This document shows, in pieces, positions 1-12,350 of a stretch of 64,000 nt of DNA. This DNA is from Hymenopus coronatus. Its lineage: Eukaryota; Arthropoda; Insecta; Mantodea; Hymenopodidae. Position 1 is the stretch's first letter. The number at the start of each line of letters is the position of its first letter. The translations under genes were made by a program, and so were the position numbers. The notes under the pieces were generated by a model. It had not been told where the DNA came from. It saw only the letters and a list, made by a program, of their open reading frames with translations, and did no database searches. Location: assembly GCA_030762935.1 (NCBI GenBank), contig CM060883.1:93361501-93425500 (forward strand). The letters are read 5' to 3'.

Positions 1-108
1 ATTTTTTTTTCTGATAAGCATAAAGTAAATAGAAGTATAAGCTTTTTAAGAATAATTTGTTGCAGGGATATAGAGAAAGTCATGTGAATGGTACACATCA
101 GGTTTTTT
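1..108 (+). mobile_element. 850-repeat, right end only
   Basis: Matches the right-hand end shared by the other copies of the ~0.85-kb dispersed repeat: a block resembling AAGCATAAAGTAAATAGAAG, then TTGTTGCAG, then GTAGAGAAAGTCATGTGAAT-type sequence (here with one change) and a terminal CATCAGG followed by a T-run. The left part lies outside the window. Confidence 0.8.
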
Positions 109-2975
109 GGATTTGCAAGCAGGATTGCAGATTCCAGTTCAGTGTTAGACTAAGGCTCTTTCCTGAGCCTTTCCTATTGGTTACGGAGACAATATGGCTA
201 TGTGACAGGTAAACGACAGGTTTCGAGATTTCGTCGAGATTAGGCTACGATAGGTTAGGTATATGAAAAATAATTGGAGCGAAATAAGGGGTAAATCATC
301 GATTCTTCTTTCCCATGCGAACTTCACAGTCTTCCGTTCATTCTGTCTGCTTGCGCATGAGTAGCCATGTTGGTCAATCGACCAATGGCAGCGTCAAATC
401 TAAAACAACTAGAATCTGCAATGTTAAGTCTGCTACACTTCCTGTGTATTAACCATGGGGAACACATGCAAAATTGACAATCAGGAGATTTTTAATAACG
501 ACGCAGTTTTAATTAAAAACTACGACTTAGAGCAGTTGCTGAGAGAATTAGCCCCTGTTCACCCCTTATGCAGGACTTCTTTTTCATCTTTTTTCTAAGC
601 ATTAATACAAAACGGCCCTTATTAAGGCTAACAATTTCAGTATTAAAGAGCAGATCGTCGGCGTACTGGCAGAAATATCAAAGTCCAAAATCCGTGTTTT
701 GAGATACAGCGATTTTAATGTTTGGCTTAGTTCTCAACTTCCGTTATCGCATTACTCTAAACTTCAAACAAATTTTAAATATGTGTACACTTTTCAGTCA
801 TTGCTTTAAATATAATTTTAATCTTTTTTTTCTATATAGCTGTAAAATTCCTTAAAATTTCAAGAATATTGGACTAAGTGACTTCTGCCAGAAGAGTAGA
901 AGGTAGTATAAACGAGATACGTAGTCCACTGGATTATAAAAAAAAGTTCGTTATTTTATTATAGATGTATTAGCTTTGTGATATGTTTTACAGTTTTTAT
1001 TTTCTGACACTTTAATAACTTTACAAAACAAAATGTTTTTTCAGTGCACGCATCAAGAAAATGAACAAATAAAAGGATTTGCATCAATTTGCAGCCCCAA
1101 TTAAAATTTGACATAGCGTATGATTAATTTTTGAAATTCAGAGGTTAATATAAGTCATTTGATTACTTTTAAAAAGTTAAAAACATGATATAGTTTATAA
1201 CAACATGACAAAAAATAAAGAACAATACTCCTTATTCAGGTAAAGAAAAAGAAATAGCTATTTCAGAAATCCAAGGCTCTCATATTCATAACTGTAGCAT
1301 TTTATTTTCAAACAGTTTATTCTCTTCTCTTCCCTGCCCATAATTTTGCTGTACAGAAATGCTCTAGACAGACCTGATAAACCAATAATGTCATCAAACT
1401 ACATCTCTTTCAAATCATAGGTACAGCATTCTTCCTTTTTCTTGCGGAACGAGAAGATCGAAAGATGTTTAGAAAGTCATACATAGTGAAAAATGACGCT
1501 GCATACTGCCACATTCCATCATATAATGCCACCAGACTCTAGGAACCTTTGGTCAATTAAATTAATGTTAACAGTCTGAACAACATTATAACAAAATGGT
1601 AGCAACATATTGGTTTCGATTTTGAATCACCACAAGTATCAGAAAAAAGAGATTCTACATTTACTGTTTGTGGCAGAGAGCTAAGAAAGAGGTCCTAATT
1701 CAGTTCTTCAGATCACGCCAGGTGTAACAGTGTGCACTATTTGATGCAGCTCCCTTATACTCTGTTAAGTTGCAGGTACATCGAGGCATCTTGTAACGCA
1801 CTCTGTAGGTCGAAATTTGGAAGCCCTTGCTTTGTCATTTGCTTTGGTCTCTTTGGGTTCTTGTTCCATTTGGTTATGAGTTAGATACTTGGGCTTTAGT
1901 TATTAATTTTCTTCCCCTTGAGCAGCATCAAATCTGTTGCAAAATGGGTACCTTTTAGACTTAAAAAGAAGTTGTTATAATCCTGGCAAAAAACCATTTG
2001 TGTGTTGACAGACTTGCTGCTTACTGATTTATTTCTTTACACTCTTGTTCAAGGAGAGCATCTTAGATATTGCAGCTTTTTATTCAAGTTCTTTTGTGAA
2101 TATTTCATAACATAATGCAACCTTGTAGTGTGACATTTCTCAAAATGCTGCTTTTTTTTCTCAATCTCGTTGAAAGATTTTTTTTTCTGGGGGATGTTCT
2201 CCTCTAGATCAGTAGATGAGAAAGTACCGGATGCATTTATTTTCTCATAAGCTTTGTTTAATGGTCCATATCTCATAAAAATTGTATTTAGGAAAAGCAT
2301 TCTGAATACTTTTCTTCGTGCTCATTTTTTATGAAAAAGAATCTTTTTTTATTCAATTTTTATTTTCCACCTTTTCTAGATATTCGGCGGTGCTGCAACA
2401 AATGTTGCTCCGTTTAAAAATAAAATCCTTTTACTTAATATAATTACCTATAGTCCAATATAGATGTTTGTCCTTCCTCCTTTAGCAAAAATTATACAGC
2501 ATTTAAATTGACTGTTGCAACTAACTTCCTAAGATGTTCTTGCATTATGTTCCCCATATTTTGAAGTATATGTCTGTCCAGAGTTTCGTAGTTTCTTTTA
2601 TTATGTTGCGATTCCAAGTTGATGGGTTAGGTTTATTGCATCTACTTCTTTTCTTTACCACATGATCTTCAGTATCTAAAAATAATGTTTCACATATAGC
2701 CTACATGTTTATGTTGATATTTTCTATATATTGGTCTGGAGATTTATACTTTATGATAGAATTCCTAGTATTCTTGTTTTTGTTACGTTATTTTTTTGAT
2801 TATTGTATTTAACTAATTTCTGTCTTCTTGCTTTACAAACTATATTGAGGCCAAATAATAGCTAATAATAGTTACACAAAACTGCAACTGGAGAAAGCAA
2901 TCGAACCTTTCGCCTCTGCATTTATAAACTAACATGCATGCAGGGGCTCAGGGAGGCACTGCTCCGCTATAAAAC
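109..2975. other. No recognisable gene
   Basis: AT-rich DNA with only short open frames that resemble nothing I know. A 22-bp segment GACTAAGTGACTTCTGCCAG.. near 873-895 recurs near 3973-3995, so at least part of this stretch is dispersed repeat. No RNA gene, promoter or splice-bounded exon could be supported. Confidence 0.5.
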
Positions 2976-3160
2976 ATTACCTTCGGACTGCCTCTGCGGT
3001 AGAGGTGTCAGCGAGCTGACATCACCCAGAGGTCCCGGGTTTGATTACCGGCTGAGAGTGGAAAATGTTCTTTAGGTTATTCCCTTCCCTCAATAGGTCT
3101 GGAAGAATGGATATGAAAGTGAATTTGCGTGAAAATAAGTTAAGGCTCTAAAAAAATCTG
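2976..3160 (+). mobile_element. tRNA-derived SINE (type D)
   Basis: The head reads like a tRNA: CTGCCTCTGCGGTAGAGGTG as a degenerate A box, and CCCGGGTTTGATTACCGG as the T-arm/B box about 40 bp later. It is followed by a non-tRNA body (GGAAAATGTTCTTTAGG..) and a short A-rich end near 3150. An isolated tRNA gene is unlikely, because the acceptor halves do not pair and the body continues. The ends are approximate and no target-site duplication was identified. Confidence 0.55.
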
Positions 3161-4029
3161 CAGTACTTTGTCCTAAATTTGAACTAATAATAAAAAACAA
3201 CAATGTTTCAGCTAAAGCCTCGATATGACCATAATATTAAAGGGGTGTAGTAATGCACAAACAAAATTCTGATTTTGTGCTCTCCCTGTTGATGATCACA
3301 GCATTCTTTAAAGTAAAATAGCTTCCCCCTTCATCACTTGTGTCAGCTTCAACAGATGTGGGCACTGGTACTGACGCATACGTTGAGTTGTCTGGAAAAC
3401 TCAGCGAGCAATAATTCACCGAATTACTCGGTTAATAGAAGAAGTGATTGTTCACCGTAGTACTGGATTTGTTTTCAATTTTGCAATTTACCAATATGCT
3501 GAAAGACTCATTTGTATTATGTTTAGAACTATGTAAGATTAGTTAGCCTTGGGTTCATTTATATTTCTTGCACAGCATTTTGTAGAACATACAGTCTCAC
3601 TTTCGTTGTGAGATACACTTCCTAGATTCAAATAAAAACTTCCTGAGAGTGCAAGTTTTTACAGTGTGTCTGTGCCTTTAAACATGATCCGAAAGCATCA
3701 CAACGACCGTAACATTATCATTTTTGTCACTGCATTCTGCTTGACAAAGGTGCGTTACATAGTTATGACTTATGGCAAGCAAAAGTAACAAAGTCCATTT
3801 AGTGATATCTGCCTGCCTAAGAAATGCAAACTTTGAACTTAATGAAAATAAAAAATAGACATAACTTAAAAAAAAAGAAAAAAAAAAAGAGATGTCGCTC
3901 CGTGACTTTTGTTAGTTTATAGAGAACTCATTTCTTGTTAAGAGGGTGCAATGATCTCAAAATAACTAAATTTGGACTTAGTGACTTCTGCCAGAACGAC
4001 GACGAGATGTCCTCTGACTGATTACAGTA

Positions 4030-4126
<97 letters not shown>

Positions 4127-4929
4127 TTATTATTTATTATTAATATTATTTTTGTTTTTATTGTTATAACAATCTTTCAGCTATGAATGTTCTAATATAT
4201 TTTGTAATGCATTAAATTTAAAGATGCAAGGAAAGAGTAGTTTTTCACGTCTTTTATTGGACATTAAAGACCAACAATTGACTTATAAATTACGTGTAAT
4301 GCTCCATCATCATATAAAGTGAGAGTATGAGAGTTAAAACCATGACTTCAAAAGGTAAAATGTGCTATTTGCGTACTACTTCGGGTGATTATGTTCATTT
4401 GTATATTTTCTTTCTGTTTCGTGGTTTAGGTCTATTACCATACTTTCATGTTACATTTGTTTACTGCTTGGCGGTGATTTAACGTTAAAGAAAAAAAAAA
4501 TAGACGGAAATTAGAACCATTAATACTTTTGGTTGGCATAATAAACGGAGCCAGCGCCATCCGAAGAGATAATGTGTATTTATAATCATCACGATATGGG
4601 AAAGCTATGTTTGTTTGGTCAGTTTGGGCGATTATATTTATTTTGGTTAAGGTGGCATTCTGAATTGGGCATAAGCAGTGTCCACCATGACAGGGAGAAC
4701 TGGTATGCAAGATTACCATAAGTAGTTCGTTATGTCTTTCGATTTGTGCATTATCAATGCTGAAGCTATTTTCTATCTCTGCGAGCGATAGTACTTGTTG
4801 GAGGATACGAATTCACGCGCTGTCTGGGTTCGAACTGATCCAGTGGACATTAGTGCAGTGCTGTCACATTTGAATGAATGAAATAGAAAATGCACACAAT
4901 CTGTAGAGTTTAGAATTGACTAGCACAGA
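3161..4929. other. No recognisable gene; microsatellite inside
   Basis: AT-rich DNA. It holds an A-rich stretch at about 3869-3890 and the trinucleotide repeat listed separately. The open frame on the minus strand at 4435-4719 shows no known domain. The right edge abuts the LINE remnant. Confidence 0.5.
4029..4140. repeat. (ATT)n-(AGT)n compound microsatellite
   Basis: Uninterrupted ATT units run directly into about 20 AGT units, followed by impure ATT/TTATT. Confidence 0.95.
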
Positions 4930-6260
4930 ACTTTGTCAGAGATTCCCCTGTCTGTTTGTATATCATAACATGATATCTTTCACAGCACTCCCTAGAGTGT
5001 CTGCACACACAATCTGCATTTGGTTGGTGGAATCTTGTGAGTTTATAAATCTTGTGGTGGAAACCATACACAGCCATCCCAGTCTCTAAATGTCTTAAGT
5101 CGTAGTTTCTCTGGTCCAGTCTCGTATCAGCATGGCGTCTGTGGCGAAGAAGTCACACCAGATGTCATGTCTTTTGGTCGTTCCTCGCATGTTATTTCTC
5201 TAAAGTCCGTAGTAGATGGCAGCAGCATCCTCAGTCTAAGCTCCTACACGAAAAAATTGTTCTCTGCTCAGAATTGACACCAGACGCGATGACGTGTACT
5301 TGGCCAGGCTTTCTTCATAAAGATTGCCTTCTCTCTCTTTCTAGCTCTGCCAGCTCGTTCCTGCACAGGTAAGCCCATGTGGTTTTCAGGCCATATGTGA
5401 CTATCGGTGTAATCTTGATGCGGATGAGATGTTTGAAGCGACAATTTCTTTAGTTGTTTAATGCTATTCATTATCATTATAGCCACGTTTGCTTTAACTT
5501 TCACGTGTAATGTGAATATGTTGCCAGGAGTTTGCAGCGTCACGCCCAGGTATTTGAAATGGGTCACAACTGTTAGACGTCTTGATTTGTAGAGGAACAC
5601 TGTCTGTCCTCCACCTTTCCTAAATGTAATTGATACAGTTTTTCTCTCGTTTAGGGCAAATTCGTTTTCTTCCACCCGGTCTATCAGCCGTCGAAAGGAC
5701 GTCTGAAGAGCTTCCTGAGACCTTGTGAATATTACCATGTCGTCCGAATATACATATTGTCTCATATTTTCTGTTATTGCGTTTGCGACATATGCTGTCG
5801 TCATTATGGAGAGCAGGGGGCTTAAAGGATTACCTTGCAATACTCCGACTGTTTTTTTTATGTTATTTTAACGAGAGAGACCGTCATTGATCTAAACAAA
5901 GTGTTCTTTTAAGATGCTCCTGATAAACCTAAATGGGTAACTACAGTTCCCGATGAGCGATTCCAGCTTTCTTTAGGAGAGTGCCGCTGTTAATAGTGCG
6001 AAGGCCTTAGTGAAACGAACGAAAATGGCGTGTAACTTTACTTTTGGTGTTGACTGTCTTCTTCAATGTCCTTCCGCAAACATTCCATAGCTTGCAAATT
6101 GGGTCTGCCTTTTCGTAAGCCAAGCTGAGTTTCATGTATATGGGAGTATTTCCTTTCCTAGTCTTTCTCTTAAAATCTTTGTTAGGATTTTGAAGAAGTT
6201 TTATTCGAGGGTAATGCCCCTGAACTTGTTGAGGTGTTCTGTTCCTCTTGTACAGTCACG
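4930..6260 (-). pseudogene. Non-LTR retrotransposon RT remnant
   Basis: The minus strand holds the C-terminal half of a LINE reverse transcriptase. The best open part (5268-5840) has MQGNPLSPLLS, a YSDDMVI active-site motif (two aspartates kept, usual YADD), then the palm and thumb segment LNERKTVSITFRKGGGQ and FKYLGVTLQT. Further downstream (about 5100-4950, other frames) the pattern HLETGMAVYGFHH, then FHQPNADCVCRHSREC and CERYHVM, is the Cys/His tail common in LINE C-termini. Upstream pieces to about 6260 resemble the palm region but are frameshifted. Several stops and shifts make it dead. There is no endonuclease and no visible 3' tail. The clade is unassigned. Confidence 0.8.
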
Positions 6261-7631
6261 ATCAGAAGAATCAAGTGGCGCTGATGTCAATGCTTAGATA
6301 CGCCACATGCCAACCGCAGACACCTAGGGGCGCCTTACAAACTAGCAGGGACATGCTCCAGTAGCTCAATGCCAGCACAGACCAATTATTATAAGCCTGC
6401 TTACAGATGGTCAAAATCATATGAGGAAAATTTTTCCCAATTGAAGCAGGACTGTCAACATACCTACGCTAGATCCTGAAGATACCTTTTCGGCTAATGC
6501 AATGCATACTCTCTTACTGGTTTCCTAACTCTACCGCTTTTAACAATGCTTTAATGCATAAAGGTTATAAAACAAAACTCACGCTCAATTTGAAAAACGG
6601 AAGAGAAAAATCAGATTTTCACATTTCATTAACAATAATCATATTCTCACCCACATTTGCACTGTTAAGGCCACTGGGCGAATACAACAACTTGTGTGCG
6701 AGTGCGATGGTCTGGACTGCGATAGAGACGGAACTTTGTTCTTTTACATTTATCATTTGATTTCTTACCAATTATTTTAAAAATGCATCCCCTCCCCATC
6801 TGGCTAGGCTGCTGTAATTCTATGATGCCAGAAATTCACCTAGCTGTTTCACTGCTACAGAGATGGGGTACAAAACAATACTGCGGGGCAAAAGTTCCAC
6901 ATGTGAACTAACAATACAACTAACTCAATTTCATTTTATTCCATTCAGAAATTGCATTTGTTTAACTTGTACTGAATTTATTAAGTATATTCTGGAACCA
7001 GCACTGAATTTTCGTTAGTTACATTTAAAATGTCTCTAATACACACGGCGCTGGAACCAGCACCAAAGTTTGGTTAGTTATACATATTTCTAATAGACAT
7101 ACAACGGCGTTTGATATTACATACAGCATTACTGCATGACCATTTTGGTGCAACTAATTATATAAATTTACAATGTTCATTTTCCTAGCTACTTTCGTAA
7201 AGTCAATGCAGTGTTAACCACCGTACAAACACTCACACACACTCAATTTAGAGCACCTTTTAAATAATTCTCTTTGCCTGAAAATTGTACATAAAGCCAA
7301 TAATGCAACTTCGAATTCATATGCGTTGACAGACAATAAATGGTAAGCTCGCGTAAGGAGGGTGAGGCGGAAAAGACACTCGTATAACTTCGTGAGTCGT
7401 CTCTTGGATTTCGGGTTGTCGCCAAGACAAACTTTAGCGACTGCTGAACGCTTTTCTTGCTTCCTTTTCCTTCCATCTCCGTTCCCCTCGCCCTCAAACT
7501 CATGCTTCCTTGGGTTCTATGAGGCTTTTGAACACAACAAGAAACTAGGCATTCCATCGTCGTGCCGCGTAATTATCTAACACGATTTCTTCTCATTTCA
7601 AAGGGAATGACAAACTTATATTGTAATAATT
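6261..7631. other. No recognisable gene; small tandem duplication
   Basis: No domain was recognised in the short frames at 6497-6760 or 7243-7580. A 59-bp imperfect duplication lies at 6992-7109. Confidence 0.5.
6992..7109. repeat. 59-bp imperfect tandem duplication
   Basis: Two adjacent blocks, 6992-7050 and 7051-7109, both begin CTGGAACCAGCAC and both end with ACGGCG or AACGGCG. They have diverged by several substitutions. Confidence 0.75.
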
Positions 7632-8490
7632 TACTTTCTCTATACGAACTATGTACATAGTGTATAGAGAAGTTATTGTATTGCACCCAAAAATTCGATA
7701 CCGAGATTTCACCGGAAATAAATGTTTTGAGACTCCCAGAATCCAAAAAAAGCATTTTTAGAAAAATTCCGTGTGTGTCTATCTGTGTGTATGTGTGTGT
7801 CTGTGGACAGTATAGATCAAAAACGAAAAGACTGTTAAAGCCCAAACTTGGCATTTAAGTTTGATATCCTCCAAGGTTGCAACACAAAGATTTTCAAGAA
7901 AATCCCCCACCCCAAACAACATGGAAAAAAATTTGAAAATTTTGATTTTCTTAAAAATTGCTCTAACGATTTTGATCAAAATATTGTATATTAAAGATAT
8001 TTACCTCACAAATTAAATGTATGTCTTGAATTTTCTGGGAATTACCCCTGAAAACTACTTTAATCTGGTTGAATTTTACGAAATTGTGCATAACTGCTAA
8101 ACCGTAAGAGATGGACAAAAACTTACTACACAGAAAAAGTAGCTCACGATAAAACACACAATTTATGTCATATATATTTTTTGATGGAGTTGATCATTTT
8201 TAAGATATTCCTGGTTTTCCGTTTTACCTTTGAAAAACATACTTTTCTCGTAGAGGAATTTGTTAATTCCTGTCCATATAAACAAAGGAACTTCAGTTAC
8301 ATAGCAACCAGCTTTTGGCTATCGTTTTAACCTATTGAACTCCCTCATTTCGCTTCTTCTTACAAGAAAGCAAGTAATAAGACTATTTCTGCTAATTAGC
8401 ATGAAATAAATAGAAGTATAAGCTTTTTAACTGTAATTTGTTGCACAGATGTAGAGAAACTCACGTGAATGGAACACATCAGATTTTTTT
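7632..8490 (+). mobile_element. 850-repeat, full-length copy
   Basis: This is the reference copy. The left end is a palindrome, ACTTTCTCTATAC.. ACTATGTACATAGT ..GTATAGAGAA. Next come GCACCCAAAAATTCGATAC, a TG-rich variable tract (about 7770-7803), a segment with TCAAAAACGAAAAGAC, and a block with GGAGTTGATCATTTTTAAGA. The right end is GTAGAGAAACTCACGTGAAT..CACATCAGA plus a T-run. There is no open frame. A left hairpin, the motif AGAGAAAGT near both ends, a central variable simple repeat and T-rich junctions suggest a non-autonomous Helitron/Helentron-type element. That class assignment is inference; the repeat itself is certain. Confidence 0.85.
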
Positions 8491-8492
8491 TT

Positions 8493-8592
8493 TTTTGTAG
8501 AGTTAACAGTTTTCGAGATATTCCAAATTGTTGGTTTCAATTTTAGCCACTTTTCTCCAACGGGAAAACATTTGTCTTCTCGTTTCTCATTT
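8493..8592 (+). mobile_element. 850-repeat, interior fragment
   Basis: Reads TAGAGTTAACAGTTTTCGAG then ATATTCC, TTGGTTTCAATTTTAG and CTTTTCTCC. This matches the 8180-8260 portion of the full copy and sits directly after it. Confidence 0.55.
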
Positions 8593-8594
8593 GT

Positions 8595-10025
8595 TTACCG
8601 ACCGTCAATTGTTTCACATAGCGACCGGTATATAAAGGGCGACACTATTGCTTTAGTTTAGAGGACTTCGCTCCGAGATGCCGAAGAGGAAGCAACAACG
8701 CAGACCAGCAGCTCCTACAGCAGCCATCGCTTCTCCGGCAACCGCCGGTAGGAAGCGCTCACAGGCATCTCCGCCACCTGCCGTTACGCTCACCATCACC
8801 ACTGCCGCCGACCGCCGCTGCTTCACCGGCAGCCAACACTACATCGCCGCCACCGTTGAGCTCCACGCCGTCGCCGCCCCGGTACAGTGCCGTGGTTAGG
8901 GGGGTCCCTCGGGATCTCTCCACCAGGCACCTCCTCGCCGCTGCACAATCTAGATGGCCTTCATGTTCGAGGGCCACTAGAATTATCTGTGACCGGGGCC
9001 CGACACCACTAGTTAGGGTGGAGCTACAGGACCGATCAGATCTGGAGGCTGCCTTGGCGTCAGGGTTGCCCTTATTAGGACGACTTCTGCACGTTGAGGC
9101 AAGCAGACAGGAAAGACACCGGCCCTGCCGTCGCTGCTGTGCCTACGGGCACAGCCAAGAAGACTACTCTTCGCCGCCGAAGTGCCACTACTATGGCACC
9201 AACGCATACACTTCGGAGTGCACTGGGCACGACCTCCGCCGCCGTCGCCGTCGCCGGTTCTGTGCCACCTGTGGTGGTACGAGACATTTCAATGGGCAAG
9301 CCCAGTGCCCCAGCTACCCAAAGAGCAGGCACTCATCGCCCAAACCAGCCCGGACACCATCATCTACACAGCCTTCTCCGCAGACTGAACAACCAACACC
9401 AACCACCCTGCAGCAGGAAATCCAGGGCCTAAGTGAGGCCATTCAGGACCTCCATGCGGAGGTCCTGATTCTTACGGCTAAGATGACGGCCTTGGAGGAC
9501 AGGCTTCAGGAACAGGACAGCACCACTTCACATCCAGAACTTCACCAACCAATAGCAACAGCAGTCACCGACATCCGATTCATCTTCAGGGAGGAGGTGA
9601 GAGCTCTACTGGAGAAGTCGGCACCACAAACTTCCAAGTTCAACATCCAAAGTAGACGCCAAGGGCTTAGGCTCGAAAACGTCCCAGGATACAACGACTG
9701 GCTCAACAGAGTCAACCAGCACTAACTCCATCCTTCACCCTAGAATTCCTTCATTCCTCTCCCCGAATACTCCGCGGTGGCAGTCTGGGCCTCGGTCAAG
9801 TCTGTCTCCCGGTCCTCATTTCACCCCTCTGACTACACCCTGCAGTCAGTTATATTATCGCCTTGAATCCGCGGGTGCAATCATGCGGTACCGCCTCTCC
9901 TTTCTTCCTTCTAATACCGGTGGAGGGGTTTTTTAGTCGGTATGCCCTCATGGGAGACCCCGACACTCCGGGCTTGCCCGGGTTAGTCCATAAGGTGGAT
10001 TTTTCCCCTCCACTCGAAAATTAAA
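8595..10025 (+). mobile_element. Gag-bearing retroposon (LINE-related)
   Basis: A GC-rich island in AT-rich DNA. It starts near a TATATAAA box (8630-8637), carries a gag-like frame (8678-9724), and has a ~300-bp 3' region ending at about 10020 with an A-rich end. The last ~370 bp (from 9654) reappear almost unchanged at 30956-31318, where they end in a long poly(A). No endonuclease or RT follows, so this is either an ORF1-only derivative or an internally deleted LINE. The left end is approximate and no target-site duplication was found. Confidence 0.7.
8678..9724 (+). pseudogene. LINE ORF1 / gag-like protein, frameshifted
   Basis: A basic, Pro/Ala-rich N-terminus (MPKRKQQRRP, from 8678) is in a different frame from the main body, which is open from before 8856 to 9724. 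The body holds YSAVVRGVPRDLSTRHLLAA and VRVELQDRSDLEAAL, like the RNA-binding fold of LINE gag proteins. Zinc knuckles follow: CRRCCAYGHSQ..C, a degenerate second one (CHYYGTNAYTSEC) and a good CCHC, CATCGGTRHFNGQAQC. The C-terminal third has a predicted coiled coil (IQGLSEAIQDLHAEVLILTA). The protein would bind retroposon RNA. One shift between the leader and the body is needed; otherwise it is well kept, suggesting recent activity. The last ~24 codons overlap the shared 3' module. Confidence 0.7.
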
Positions 10026-10049
10026 ACAACTTTAGTCAGCGTATTTTCC

Positions 10050-11885
10050 GTCTACTTACAATAGTAATAAGACTGATTCTGCTAATGCTTAATTTTGATT
10101 AGCATGATGCAGATAAAAGATTAATCTTTTGATTAAAAGGTTTGTTTGCGAAACAGCTAGACATCAAGTGAATGGAACACATTAGACGTTTGCTCTTCTA
10201 CTTGCAAGGAACCAAGCAATAAGGACAATTTCTGCTAGTGTTTATATCGATTAGCATGGTGTAGATCGAAGAATAAGCTCATTAACAATAATTTGTTTCA
10301 CAGATGTAGAGAAAGTGATCTGAGTGGAACACATCAGAATTTTACTTTCTCCACTATTGTAATGCACCCAAAAATTCGATACTGAGATTTCACCGGAAAT
10401 ATATGTTTTCAGTCGCACTGAATAAAAAAAAAAGCATTTTTGGAAAAATGTCCGTGTGTGCGTGCGGGTGTGTGTATGTGTCTGTGTACAGCATAGCTCA
10501 AAAAACGAAAAGACCATTAAATACGAAACTTGGTAATTCAGGTTTGGTATCTTCCAAGAATGCGGCACGAAGATTTTCAAGAAAATCCCTCCACCCCCAA
10601 CTACCCTTTAGATGGGAAAAATTATAATTTGTTTCACAGATGTAGAGAAAGTGATCTGAGTGGAACACATCAGCATTTTACTTTCTCCACGCTTACTATG
10701 TAAATAGTGTATAGAGAAGGTATTGTAATGCACCCAAAAATTCGATACTGAGATTTCACCGGAAATATATGTTTTCAGTCGCACTGAATAAAAAAAAGCA
10801 TTTTTGGAAAAATGTCCATGTGTGCGTGCGTGTGTGTATGTGTCTGTGTACAGCATAGCTCAAAAAAAACGAAAAGGCCATTAAATACGAAACTTGGTAA
10901 TTCAGGTTTGGTATCTTCCAAGGATGCGGCACGAAGATTTTCAAGAAAATCCCTCCACCCCCAACTACCCTTTAGATGGGAAAAATTATAATTTGTTTCA
11001 CAGATGTAGAGAAAGTGATCTGAGTGGAACACATCAGCATTTTACTTTCTCCACGCTTACTATGTAAATAGTGTATAGAGAAGGTATTGTAATGCACCCA
11101 AAAATTCGATACTGAGATTTCACCGGAAATATATGTTTTCAGTCGCACTGAATAAAAAAAAGCATTTTTGGAAAAATGTCCGTGTGTGCGTGTGTGTGTG
11201 TATGTGTCTGTGTACAGCATAGCTCAAAAAAACGAAAAGGCCATTAAATACGAAACTTGGTAATTCAGGTTTGGTATCTTCCAAGGATGCGACACGAAGA
11301 TTTTCAAGAAAATCCCTCCACCCCCAACTACCCTTTAGATGGGAAACATTTCGAAATATTTTATTTTCTCAAAAACGGCTCTAACGATTTTGATTAAAAT
11401 ATTGTATATTAAATATCTATATAAATAAAATGTATGTCTTGAATTTTCTGGTAATAGCCTCTGAGGTCTACCTTATTCTGGATGAATTTTACGGAGTTTT
11501 GCATAACTGTTAAACTGTAAGAGATGGACAAAAAGTTACCACACAAAACATGTTAAACCACACAATTTATGTTATATACATTTTTCATGGAGTTGATTGT
11601 TTTTGAGATATTCCGTTATTGGTTTCAGCTTTAAAAACTTTAAAAACTTAAAAAATTTAAACAAAGGAACTTCTCTCACATAGCAACCACCTTTTGACTA
11701 TCACTTTAACCTATGGTACTCACTTATTTCTCTTCTACTTACAAGGAAGTAAGTAATAAGACTATTTCTGCTAACTTTTTCTCGATTAGACTGCAGTAAA
11801 TAAAAGCATAAGATTTTAACAACAATTTATTGCAGAGATGTAGAGAAAGTCATGTGAATGGAACAAATCAGATTTTTTTTTTAAA
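10050..11885 (+). mobile_element. 850-repeat cluster with tandem units
   Basis: Two right-end fragments (about 10056-10190 and 10198-10342) lead into three head-to-tail units. The repeated anchor GTTTCACAGATGTAGAGAAA occurs at 10295, 10631 and 10995, giving spacings of 336 and 364 bp. Each internal junction joins the right end (..CACATCAGCATTTT) straight to the left end (ACTTTCTCCAC). The first unit lacks ~30 bp of the left palindrome. The third unit runs on into a complete right half that ends at about 11883. Confidence 0.85.
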
Positions 11886-12350
11886 ATATAAATGCTGCTA
11901 AAGTAATAGATTAGCTTGTACATGTTCAGTTGATTTTGTTGCATATATGTAGTCAATTTTCCACTGTTCATAACATTTTATCAAATTATTCTGTTTACTT
12001 CGGCTTTCGGTATTCTGCCCTATGTTTTACGCGCTTAACGCATCAAAAACACCCGTGTGCAGCAGGGTGAGGAAGGCTGGTGTGGTAACACTCTGGCAAC
12101 AATCAAACATTTGCCACCCTACAATCATGTTGCAGTCACCTTTAATTTCTAGGTCAGCACGTGCTCTGAGTGTAATTCCATTAGGAATAAAATTATTGAT
12201 GCAAATACAACTGGACGATGGAAATGCGTTTTATTTCGTCTCTATACCCCATTATTGCTTGGCCTTGAAGTGGTACAACGTATCCCAACAGATTTTCATT
12301 TGTTGCCGCGTTGCTACACTTCAGATTTAAAACAAGCGACGCGTGCTTTT
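11886..12350. other. No recognisable gene
   Basis: Unique-looking sequence between two 850-repeat copies. The frame at 12022-12330 shows no known domain. Confidence 0.5.

Noticed and set aside
7362..7580. Overlapping small frames on both strands near 7.2-7.9 kb
   Set aside because: No recognisable motif, and part falls in the 850 repeat, which is non-coding in all copies.
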